Origin: Bradyrhizobium nanningense
GTDB lineage: Bacteria > Pseudomonadota > Alphaproteobacteria > Rhizobiales > Xanthobacteraceae
Direction: 5' to 3'
Assembly (NCBI RefSeq): GCF_004114535.1
Contig: NZ_LBJC01000024.1
Location: forward strand, 1 to 64,000
DNA length: 64,000 bases
The notes beneath the pieces are model-generated. The model had not been told where the DNA came from. It saw only the letters and a program-made list of their open reading frames with translations, and ran no database searches. Numbering within the stretch: the stretch's first letter is position 1; each line of letters starts with the position of its first letter. This document shows positions 1-7,162 of this stretch, piece by piece. A program made the position numbers and the translations under genes.

Positions 1-1347
1 CCGGGCGCCGCCGCCGAACGCGGTCGGCGGCGATGTCGGCATGCGCACGGGCGCAGCCGACACCGGCGCGGCGGAGGCCACCGGGGCGGCCGGCACGCTG
101 CTGCGCGCAGCTCCGCCGCCGCTCACGACCGGCGATCCGCCCCCGTTCTGCTCCAGCATCCTGATCGCTTCGTCCGGCGTCGGCAGGTCGGCGACATAGG
201 CGATGCGCACCAGCACCATCTCGGCGGCCGCTGCGGGGCGCGTCGCGGCCTGCACCTCGGTGATGCCCTTGAGCAGCATCTGCCACATCCGCGACAGCAC
301 GCGCATCGAGATCTTCGAGGCGAATTCCCTCGCGCGCACGCGCTCTGTCTCGCCATAGGCGACGTTGTCGGCAGTCGCCGGCACGATCTTCACGCGGGTG
401 ACGAAATTGACGAACTCGGCCAGATCCGAGAGCACCACGATCGGGTCGGCGCCGACATCGTACTGGTCGCGGAACTCCTTGAAAGCCGCCGCGATGTCGC
501 CGCGCGCCAGCGAATCGAAGAGGTCGATGACGCGGGTGCGGTCGGCAAGACCCAGCATCTGCCTGACGGCGTCGGCCTTCACAGTGCCCGCCGCATGCGC
601 GATCGCCTGGTCCAGCAACGACAGCGAATCGCGCACCGAGCCTTCGGCGGCGCGCGCGACGATGCCGAGCGCCTCCGGCTCGATCTCGACGTTTTCCTTC
701 GCCGCGATATTGGCGAGGTGCTTCATCAGCACGTCGGCCTCGACGCGGCGAAGATCAAACCGCTGGCAGCGCGACAGCACCGTGACCGGAACCTTGCGGA
801 TCTCAGTGGTCGCGAACACGAATTTGGCGTGCTCCGGCGGCTCCTCGAGCGTCTTCAGGAAGGCGTTGAACGCCGCCGTCGACAGCATGTGGACTTCGTC
901 GATGATGTAGACCTTGTAGCGCGCGCTGGCCGGCGCATAGCGCACGCTGTCGTTGATCTGGCGGACGTCGTCGACGCCGGTATGCGAGGCCGCGTCCATC
1001 TCCAGCACGTCCATGTGCCGGCTTTCCATGATCGCCTGGCAATGCACGCCCAGGGACGGCATGTGGATGGTCGGGCCCTTCACCGAGCCATCCGGCATCT
1101 CGTAGTTGAGCGCACGGGCCAGGATGCGCGCGGTGGTGGTCTTGCCGACACCGCGGACGCCGGTGAGGATCCAGGCCTGCGGAATGCGCCCGGTTTCGAA
1201 CGCATTGGAGACGGTTCGGACCACGGCCTCCTGGCCGATCAGATCGTCGAATGAGGAGGGACGGTATTTGCGCGCCAGCACCCGGTAAGGCGCGTTGCCG
1301 GCCGGGCCGGCGCTGTCGGGATTGGGAGGGGCGCCAGCGTCGGTCAT
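1..1347 (-). CDS. dnaX: DNA polymerase III subunit tau/gamma (3' end outside window)
   Basis: Clamp-loader ATPase that loads the sliding clamp at the replication fork. The minus-strand frame is open from the ATG at 1347 to the window edge (449 codons). It shows the Walker A loop GVRGVGKT at residues 63-70, a DEVHML Walker B region, the LEEPPEH segment and the SRCQRF sensor-1/arginine-finger segment typical of DnaX. After about residue 395 it turns into an Ala/Pro-rich linker, as expected between the ATPase core and the tau C-terminus. The four-Cys zinc module of E. coli DnaX is absent: between Walker A and the DAASHTGVDD segment only Cys103 is present. The SRP RNA gene lies just upstream on the same strand. 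The identification is firm; the missing C-terminus cannot be judged. Confidence 0.95.
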   Translation of the reverse strand, partial: MTDAGAPPNPDSAGPAGNAPYRVLARKYRPSSFDDLIGQEAVVRTVSNAFETGRIPQAWILTGVRGVGKTTTARILARALNYEMPDGSVKGPTIHMPSLGVHCQAIMESRHMDVLEMDAASHTGVDDVRQINDSVRYAPASARYKVYIIDEVHMLSTAAFNAFLKTLEEPPEHAKFVFATTEIRKVPVTVLSRCQRFDLRRVEADVLMKHLANIAAKENVEIEPEALGIVARAAEGSVRDSLSLLDQAIAHAAGTVKADAVRQMLGLADRTRVIDLFDSLARGDIAAAFKEFRDQYDVGADPIVVLSDLAEFVNFVTRVKIVPATADNVAYGETERVRAREFASKISMRVLSRMWQMLLKGITEVQAATRPAAAAEMVLVRIAYVADLPTPDEAIRMLEQNGGGSPVVSGGGAARSSVPAAPVASAAPVSAAPVRMPTSPPTAFGGGAR

Positions 1348-1445
1348 CGGTCGATCCGCAATGAAATGTCTCTTGGCCGGCTTTTGCGGAAAGGAGCGCG
1401 CTGGCGGCAGGTGCCGCCGGCGCTGGTTCGCTCGAAAAACAGGTA

Positions 1446-1539
1446 GGAGACTGACGAGCGACCCGATCCGGACCTCGTTAGGGCTGCTTCCTTCCGGACC
1501 TGACCCGGTTGGCGAGTGGCTCGTCCACCGCCAATCTCC
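1446..1539 (-). ncRNA. ffs: Signal recognition particle RNA (4.5S-like)
   Basis: RNA scaffold of the SRP that binds Ffh and targets nascent membrane proteins. Read on the minus strand, the region holds the conserved SRP domain IV apical sequence GGTCAGGTCCGGAAGGAAGC around 1477-1503. The ends GGAGA and TCTCC (1446-1450 and 1535-1539 on the plus strand) can pair to close one long hairpin of about 94 nt. Size and position just upstream of dnaX on the same strand match alphaproteobacterial small SRP RNAs. The ends are estimated from the closing stem. Confidence 0.9.
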
Positions 1540-1545
1540 CGATCC

Positions 1546-1575
1546 CTATTTGGGGCCAAAAGGGGCGGAAAGCAA
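1546..1575 (-). promoter_or_regulatory. Possible promoter of the SRP RNA gene
   Basis: On the minus strand TTGCTT (plus 1570-1575) is followed after 18 bases by AAATAG (plus 1546-1551), and the predicted RNA 5' end lies 6-7 bases further on. The -35 match is good and the -10 match weak. The call rests mainly on the spacing to the RNA end. Confidence 0.35.
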
Positions 1576-1769
1576 GCGGGGTCTGGGGCTGTTCCCACGG
1601 CCGCTGGGGGCTTCCGGCCCGAACCGCTCCGCTCCGCCCCTTCGGGCCTGTTTCTCAGCGACGGAAGCGCGTGGTTTACCCGACCTAGCGCATACGGACC
1701 ACGACGCATACGCATGTTGTCTGGGGGCGTGGTCTCTGCGACGGTAAGAATCAATCCAGAGAAGCCTTC

Positions 1770-2189
1770 ATGCCCGAACCCGCCTGGTCGCTGCACTCCC
1801 GCCTGAAAGAGGACACCATCGATATCGGCGATTTGCCGCTGTCCAAGGTCCTGGTCATCAAGGACGCGCATTACCCCTGGCTGCTGCTGGTGCCGCGGCG
1901 GCCCGATACGGTCGAGATCATCGATCTCGACGAGGTGCAGCAGGCGCAGCTGATGACCGAGATCTCCCGCGTCTCGCGCGCGCTGAAGGAGATCACCAAA
2001 TGCGACAAGCTCAATATCGCGGCGCTCGGCAACCTCGTGCCGCAGCTTCACGTCCACATCATCGCGCGCCGCACCAGTGACGCCGCCTGGCCGCGGCCGG
2101 TCTGGGGCGTAATGCCGCCATTGGCGCACGACGCCGCAGAGGTTCAGAATTTCATCAGCGTGCTTCGCCGCAAGATCTGGTTGGGTTGA
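1770..2189 (+). CDS. HIT-family hydrolase-like protein
   Basis: Histidine-triad protein of 139 aa, likely a nucleotidyl hydrolase or transferase acting on dinucleoside polyphosphates or AMP-linked substrates. The signature is QLHVHIIAR at residues 92-100. H94 and H96 are present, but the third triad position is Ile98 instead of His, so the motif is H-x-H-x-I. To my knowledge this variant is common in alphaproteobacterial homologues, so the gene is probably intact, with an unverified substrate. It starts a plus-strand run and is followed after 10 bases by nudC, which suggests a joint nucleotide clean-up role. Confidence 0.85.
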   Translation: MPEPAWSLHSRLKEDTIDIGDLPLSKVLVIKDAHYPWLLLVPRRPDTVEIIDLDEVQQAQLMTEISRVSRALKEITKCDKLNIAALGNLVPQLHVHIIARRTSDAAWPRPVWGVMPPLAHDAAEVQNFISVLRRKIWLG

Positions 2190-2199
2190 AAGAACGATA

Positions 2200-3138
2200 A
2201 TGTCAGCATTCGACGCATTTCCGCTGGGGCAGCCGGCCTTCGTCACCAACATCCTCGATCGCGCCGCGCATCTGCGGCGCGACGACGAGAAGCTGTTCGC
2301 GATGGAGCAGAAGCCGAGCTCGCGCGCCTATGTCGTCTATCGCGACTCGCTGCTGGTGAAGCGCGAGGGCGACAAGGTGCGCGCGCTGCTCGCGATCGAC
2401 GAGGCGCTGAAGTGCGGCGCCAATCCCGGCACGATCTTCCTCGGCCTGCGCGACGGCGCCGCGATGTTCGGCATGGGCCTGTCGCAGGCCGCCGCCGAGA
2501 AGCTGGTGGGGCGCGAGGACTACACATTGACGGAGCTGCGCGGCATGGCGATGCAGGGCGCGATCCCTCCCGACCAGCTCTCGGCGATCGCGATGGCGAA
2601 ATCGATGGTGAGCTGGCACCAGCGCCACGGCTATTGCGCCAATTGCGGCACGCGCAGCGCGATGAAGGAAGGCGGCTGGAAGCGCGACTGTCCGGCTTGC
2701 AAGGCCGAGCATTTTCCGCGCACCGATCCGGTCGTGATCATGCTGGTCGCCTCCGGCGACAAGTGCCTGCTCGGCCGCCAGAAGCAGTTTCCGGCAGGGA
2801 TGTATTCGTGCCTCGCCGGCTTCGTCGAGGCCGCCGAGACCATCGAGGACGCGGTGCGCCGCGAGATTCTGGAAGAATCCGGCATTCGCTGCACCGACGT
2901 GCAATATTACATGACCCAGCCCTGGCCCTATCCATCGTCGCTGATGATCGGCTGCAGCGCGCGGGCCGTGAGCGAGGACATCGTCGTCGATCGCATGGAG
3001 CTGGAAGACGCGCGCTGGTTCACGCGCGAGGAGGCCGCCCTGATGCTGACACGGACGCATCCGGACGGGCTCGCCGGCCCGCATCCCTTCGCCATCGCCC
3101 ATCACCTGCTCGGCCGCTGGGTCCACGACAAGAGCTGA
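2200..3138 (+). CDS. nudC: NAD(+) diphosphatase (NADH pyrophosphatase)
   Basis: Nudix hydrolase of 312 aa that cleaves NAD(H) to NMN(H) and AMP; family members also remove NAD caps from RNA. The zinc ribbon is seen as Cys146, Cys149, Cys164 and Cys167. The Nudix box spans residues 207-229 and contains REILEESG. The NudC-specific motif TQPWPYPSSLM follows it. Length is normal for the long alphaproteobacterial form with its N-terminal subdomain. It sits 10 bases after the HIT gene and 6 bases before the PfkB kinase gene, so the three are probably cotranscribed. Confidence 0.95.
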   Translation: MSAFDAFPLGQPAFVTNILDRAAHLRRDDEKLFAMEQKPSSRAYVVYRDSLLVKREGDKVRALLAIDEALKCGANPGTIFLGLRDGAAMFGMGLSQAAAEKLVGREDYTLTELRGMAMQGAIPPDQLSAIAMAKSMVSWHQRHGYCANCGTRSAMKEGGWKRDCPACKAEHFPRTDPVVIMLVASGDKCLLGRQKQFPAGMYSCLAGFVEAAETIEDAVRREILEESGIRCTDVQYYMTQPWPYPSSLMIGCSARAVSEDIVVDRMELEDARWFTREEAALMLTRTHPDGLAGPHPFAIAHHLLGRWVHDKS

Positions 3139-3144
3139 CCACCG

Positions 3145-4095
3145 ATGGCGCACCTTAAGGCCGCGCCGCGCATCCTCTGCATCGGCATTCCCGTGCGCGA
3201 CCTCACCTTTCGGGTCGAGGCCGTCCCCGCGCGCGGCAGCAAGGCCAACGCCACGCATCTCGCCGAGATCTGCGGCGGCAACGCGCTCAATGCCGCAATC
3301 GCCATTGCACGGCTTGGCGGCCGTGTCGCGTTCGCGGGCCCCATGGGCGATGCGCGGGAGATGTCGAGCGGCTTCATTCTCGCGCAGATGGCGCAGGAGG
3401 GCATCGACACCACGCACATCGTGCGCATGCCCGATGTGACCACGCCGGTTTCCGCGATCATGATCGACGCGACAGGTGAGCGGACGCTGACGATCTATCG
3501 CGATCCCGGTCTGTGGACGATCAGGCTACCCGACGCCGACGACCTGCTTGCGGACTGCCGCGCGGTTCTGGTCGAAAGCCGCTGCGCATCGTTCTGCGTG
3601 GACCTTTGCGCCGAGGCACGCCGGCGCGGCATTCCCGTCATCGTCGGCGTCGACCGTGCGATGTCGTTGCAGGACGGCCTGCTGACGGCGGCATCGCACC
3701 TGCTGTTCGCCAGCGAGCAGGTGCAGGAGACCGCTGGCATTGCCGACGACGGCGAGGCCTTGAGGCGCTTGGCCGTGCTGACGCCCGCCTTTCTCGCGGC
3801 CACCCGCGGCCCGAATGGCACGATCTGGCTGAACGAGACGGGCGAGCTGGAGGAGACCGCGGCCTTTCCGGTCGAGGCGGTCGATACGCTTGGCGCCGGC
3901 GACGTCTTCCATGGCGCTTTCGCGCTTCGCCTCGCCGAGGTCGAAGGGGTACGGGAGGCGCTGCGATTCGCCGCGGCCACCGCAGCGCTGAAATGCACCC
4001 GCCATGGCGGCGGCCAAGCCGCCCCGCAACGCGTTGAAGTTGAAGAGCTTTTACGCGACGTCCGAATAGCGCCGGCCGGCATTGAGCCGCGATAA
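3145..4095 (+). CDS. PfkB-family carbohydrate kinase
   Basis: Sugar or nucleoside kinase of the ribokinase/PfkB fold, 316 aa. The N-terminal glycine motif CGGNALNAAIAIARLGG lies near residues 46-62. The C-terminal signature DTLGAGDVFHGAF near residues 248-260 contains the catalytic Asp after GAG. The substrate cannot be told from sequence; ribokinase-, adenosine-kinase- and sulfofructose-kinase-like members all share these motifs. It starts 6 bases after the nudC stop codon. Its last 14 bases precede the divergence-rich leader of the next regulator gene. Confidence 0.85.
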   Translation: MAHLKAAPRILCIGIPVRDLTFRVEAVPARGSKANATHLAEICGGNALNAAIAIARLGGRVAFAGPMGDAREMSSGFILAQMAQEGIDTTHIVRMPDVTTPVSAIMIDATGERTLTIYRDPGLWTIRLPDADDLLADCRAVLVESRCASFCVDLCAEARRRGIPVIVGVDRAMSLQDGLLTAASHLLFASEQVQETAGIADDGEALRRLAVLTPAFLAATRGPNGTIWLNETGELEETAAFPVEAVDTLGAGDVFHGAFALRLAEVEGVREALRFAAATAALKCTRHGGGQAAPQRVEVEELLRDVRIAPAGIEPR

Positions 4096-4104
4096 TGAGC
4101 TTGC

Positions 4105-4125
4105 TATAGAAATATTTTCTCTATA
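4105..4125. promoter_or_regulatory. AT-rich inverted repeat upstream of the Lrp-type gene
   Basis: A 21-bp imperfect palindrome with outer arms TATAGA and TCTATA, in an AT-rich pocket that stands out from the GC-rich surroundings, 41 bases before the proposed start of the regulator. Lrp/AsnC proteins usually bind AT-rich imperfect palindromes and often repress themselves, so this is a candidate autoregulatory site. That role is inferred only. Confidence 0.4.
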
Positions 4126-4165
4126 TCAGGGAAATAGAACCCTGAAATGGAACAAAGTTCTTCAA

Positions 4166-4675
4166 ATGACCGACCTTGCTGTCCAACCTCCCGAGACCAG
4201 CCGCCGCCTCGATGCCATCGACCGTAAGATCCTGATGGTGCTGCAGGAGGATGCCTCGCTGTCCGTCGCCGAGATCGGCGACCGCGTCGGCCTGTCCTCG
4301 ACCCCCTGCTGGAAGCGCATCCAGCGCCTGGAGGCCGATGGCGTGATCCTCAAGCGGGTCGCCCTCGTCGACCAGAACAAGATCGGGCTCGGCATCTCCG
4401 TGTTCGTGTCGGTCGAAAGCTCCGACCATTCCGACGCCTGGCTGAAAAAATTCGCCGAAGCCGTCAGCGCCATGCCCGAGGTGATGGAGTTCTATCGCAT
4501 GGCCGGCGACGTCGATTACATGTTGCGCGTCGTGGTCGCGGACATGCAGGCCTATGACGTGTTCTACAAGAAGCTGATCAGCGCCGTGCCGCTGAAGAAC
4601 GTCACCTCGCGCTTCGCGATGGAGAAGATCAAGTCGGTGACGGCGCTGCCAATCCCGGCGGTGGTGGCGGCGTAG
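4166..4675 (+). CDS. Lrp/AsnC-family transcriptional regulator
   Basis: Amino-acid-responsive DNA-binding protein, 169 aa from the ATG at 4166. An N-terminal HTH (LDAIDRKILMVLQEDASLSV and VGLSSTPCWKRIQRLEADGV) is followed by the RAM/ligand-binding domain with the AGDVDYML segment. An upstream in-frame ATG at 4082 would add 28 residues encoded by the AT-rich leader and overlapping the kinase gene. I prefer 4166 because standard family members start just before the HTH. Which amino acid it senses is unknown. Confidence 0.92.
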   Translation: MTDLAVQPPETSRRLDAIDRKILMVLQEDASLSVAEIGDRVGLSSTPCWKRIQRLEADGVILKRVALVDQNKIGLGISVFVSVESSDHSDAWLKKFAEAVSAMPEVMEFYRMAGDVDYMLRVVVADMQAYDVFYKKLISAVPLKNVTSRFAMEKIKSVTALPIPAVVAA

Positions 4676-4693
4676 GCTCACCGCACGAAAGGT

Positions 4694-4798
4694 GTCATCG
4701 CCCGGTTTAACCGGGCGATCCAGTATTCCAGAGACGTCAGTGATCGAGCCGAGAAGCCGCGGCGTACTGGATGCCCCGGTCAAGCCGGGGCATGACGG
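4694..4798. repeat. Intergenic palindromic repeat, family A, copy 1
   Basis: About 105 bp between convergent genes. It begins GTCATCGCCCGGTTTAACCG and ends CCCCGGTCAAGCCGGGGCAT plus GACGG. Each end is itself a strong hairpin, joined by a core containing CCAGTATTCCAGAGAC and AGCCGCGGCGTACTGGAT. Closely similar copies occur at 12396-12498, 16457-16561 and 59441-59546. It may also act as a bidirectional terminator. Confidence 0.85.
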
Positions 4799-4836
4799 CG
4801 GAGTTTTACGGCGGTGTTGTGCTCCCCTGACACTCC

Positions 4837-6336
4837 TCAAATCTTCTGATTGTACTCGCCGACTTCGGGATGGTTGCGCAGCACGCTGTTCACCATCTCG
4901 AACATGTCGTGCATGCGCTGTTCCGAGACCGGGCTCTCCACCACCACGACAAGCTCGGGCTTGTTGGAGGAGGCGCGCACCAGACCCCAGCTGCCGTCCT
5001 CCACCGTGATGCGGACGCCGTTGACGGTGACGAGATCGCGGATCGCCTGGCCGCTGATCTTCGCACCCTTGGCCTGCAGGCCTTCGAAGTGCTTCACCAC
5101 CTTGTCGATGACGCCGTACTTGGTCTCGTCGGCGCAATGCGGCGACATGGTCGGCGACGACCAGGTCTTTGGCAGCGCCTCCTTCAGATCCGCCATCGAC
5201 TTGCCCGGCGCGCGGTCGAGCATGTCGCAGATCGCGATCGCCGAGACAAGGCCGTCGTCATAGCCGCGGCCGAACGGCTTGTTGAAGAAGAAATGGCCCG
5301 ACTTCTCGAAACCGGCGAGCGCGCCCATCTCGTTGGTGCGGCGCTTCATGTAGGAATGGCCGGTCTTCCAATAGGCGACCTTGGCGCCCTGCCTCTGCAG
5401 CACGGGATCGGTGACGAACAGGCCGGTCGATTTTACGTCGACGACGAACTGCGCATCCTTATGGATCGCCGACATGTCGCGTGCCAGCATCACGCCGACC
5501 TTGTCGGCGAAGATCTCCTCGCCAGTATTGTCGACGACGCCGCAGCGGTCGCCGTCGCCGTCGAAGCCGAGGCCGACATCGGCCTTGTGGTGCAGCACCG
5601 CATCGCGGATCGCGTGCAGCATCTCCATGTCTTCCGGATTCGGATTGTATTTCGGGAAGGTGTGATCGAGCTCGGTGTCGAGCGGAATCACCTCGCAGCC
5701 GATCGCCTCCAGTACCTGCGGCGCGAACGCGCCGGCGGTGCCGTTGCCGCAGGCCGCGACCACTTTCAGCTTGCGCGTCAGCCTCGGACGGGAGGTGAGA
5801 TCGGCGATGTAGCGCGCCGGATAATTCTCGTGGAATTGGTAGGAGCCGCCCGCCTTGTTCTTGAATTCGGCATTGAGCACGATCTCCTTCAGCCGAGTCA
5901 TCTCGTCGGGGCCGAAGGTGAGCGGACGGTTGGCGCCCATCTTCACGCCGGTCCAGCCGTTGTCGTTGTGCGAGGCCGTGACCATGGCGACGCAGGGCAC
6001 GTCGAGATCGAACTGCGCGAAATAGGCCATCGGCGTCACCGCGAGCCCGATGTCGTGCACCTTGCAGCCCGCGGCCATCAGGCCGGAGATCAGCGCGTAT
6101 TTGATCGAGGCCGAATAGCCGCGGAAATCGTGGCCGGTGACGATCTCCTGCTTGACGCCGAGCTCGGCGATCAACGCGCCCAGCCCCATGCCGAGCGCCT
6201 GCACACCCATCAGGTTGATTTCCTTCTGGAACAACCAGCGCGCGTCGTATTCACGAAAGCCCGTCGGTTTCACCATCGGCTCGGATTCGAAGGCGTAGGT
6301 GTTGGGCAGCAATACGGATTTCGGCTTCGGGAACAT
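4837..6336 (-). CDS. Phosphomannomutase/phosphoglucomutase
   Basis: Alpha-D-phosphohexomutase of 499 aa interconverting hexose 1- and 6-phosphates, supplying GDP-mannose or UDP-glucose precursors for surface polysaccharide. The active-site serine loop TASHNDNGWTGVK lies near residues 120-132 and the metal loop GFDGDGDRCG near 256-265. The sugar-specificity segment GFEKSGH and a C-terminal phosphate-binding region (GSWGLVRASSNKPE) are present. I place the start at the ATG at 6336 (MFPKPKSV); an in-frame ATG at 6390 would add 18 residues with no family match. The family (ManB/AlgC type) is certain; substrate preference is not. Confidence 0.92.
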   Translation of the reverse strand: MFPKPKSVLLPNTYAFESEPMVKPTGFREYDARWLFQKEINLMGVQALGMGLGALIAELGVKQEIVTGHDFRGYSASIKYALISGLMAAGCKVHDIGLAVTPMAYFAQFDLDVPCVAMVTASHNDNGWTGVKMGANRPLTFGPDEMTRLKEIVLNAEFKNKAGGSYQFHENYPARYIADLTSRPRLTRKLKVVAACGNGTAGAFAPQVLEAIGCEVIPLDTELDHTFPKYNPNPEDMEMLHAIRDAVLHHKADVGLGFDGDGDRCGVVDNTGEEIFADKVGVMLARDMSAIHKDAQFVVDVKSTGLFVTDPVLQRQGAKVAYWKTGHSYMKRRTNEMGALAGFEKSGHFFFNKPFGRGYDDGLVSAIAICDMLDRAPGKSMADLKEALPKTWSSPTMSPHCADETKYGVIDKVVKHFEGLQAKGAKISGQAIRDLVTVNGVRITVEDGSWGLVRASSNKPELVVVVESPVSEQRMHDMFEMVNSVLRNHPEVGEYNQKI

Positions 6337-6437
6337 TGAGACGGTCTCGTAAATGGGGGGCAGATGCAGCCTTAGCGAATGCCAGGCCACAGCGGAAGGC
6401 GGGAATGCAGGCTTATGGCCGATAATTGCGGCAGTTT

Positions 6438-6457
6438 GGTAACGAAGAAACGTTACC
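6438..6457. promoter_or_regulatory. Inverted repeat upstream of the phosphohexomutase gene
   Basis: GGTAACG and CGTTACC form a perfect 7-bp inverted repeat separated by AAGAAA, about 100 bases upstream of the mutase start. It could be a dimer operator or a small hairpin. No known regulator is assigned. Confidence 0.35.
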
Positions 6458-6522
6458 GCGAGGGCGGTCGAGGCAAAGAGATGTCTTTGGAATGAATTGC
6501 CGCTGATCGCAACAGGCTCTGC

Positions 6523-7035
6523 CTATTGCTCCAACACCATCTGGCCGTTGGAATATTCGAAGCGCTTCAGGCGGGACAGGAAGGAGAGGCCGAGCAGGTT
6601 CTCCGACAATGCCGCGTCGGGCAGCACCATGGCATCGACGTCGCGCACGATGAGGCCGCCGACATCGAGCATGGCGATGCGGGTGCGCGCGGCCTTGATG
6701 GTGCCGTTGGCGGTGGAGACGGTGGCGTTGTATTCGCTGCGCGAGGGACGCAGGCCGAAGCGGGCCGCCGAGCTCTCATTCAGCGCAACCACGGACGCGC
6801 CGGTGTCGACCATGAAGCCGATGCGCTGGCCATCGATCCGGCCCTCGGTCTGGAAATGGCCACGGCCATCGCGGGAAATGGCGAGGCTGCGGCCCCCGGC
6901 CGGCGCGGTCGCCGCAACGGCGACCGTCGTGCGCGGCGCTGACGTGGCGGAAGCCGAACTCATCTTGTCCGCCATCTGCGCCATGAAGGTGCCGAGGCCG
7001 ATCATGACGGCTGCGATAATCATTATGTTACGCAT
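6523..7035 (-). CDS. Membrane-anchored retropepsin-like aspartic protease
   Basis: 170 aa from the ATG at 7035. It has an N-terminal hydrophobic anchor (about residues 3-20), a variable linker rich in Ala, Ser and Thr, and a single-domain aspartic protease of the TIGR02281 / clan AA type with VDTGASVVAL as the catalytic motif. A C-terminal NLLGLSFLSRL segment matches the second conserved block. Single-domain retropepsins act as dimers. The protease domain should face the periplasm; the substrate is unknown. An upstream in-frame start at 7071 would add 12 residues ahead of the anchor. Confidence 0.85.
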   Translation of the reverse strand: MRNIMIIAAVMIGLGTFMAQMADKMSSASATSAPRTTVAVAATAPAGGRSLAISRDGRGHFQTEGRIDGQRIGFMVDTGASVVALNESSAARFGLRPSRSEYNATVSTANGTIKAARTRIAMLDVGGLIVRDVDAMVLPDAALSENLLGLSFLSRLKRFEYSNGQMVLEQ

Positions 7036-7162
7036 CACACCACTTCCGAGCCGAAAGCTCGATTTCACCACGCGAGACGCCCGTCCGCGAGCGGAGCCAC
7101 GCCGGAGCCCGTGTCATTTTGATGAAAAGGATGAGCGGACGGTTAATGGGCTGGCGCGTTTC

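Noticed and set aside
4082..4165. Longer start for the Lrp-type regulator
   Set aside because: Would overlap the kinase gene end and add 28 residues with no family match; the AT-rich palindrome fits a leader better.
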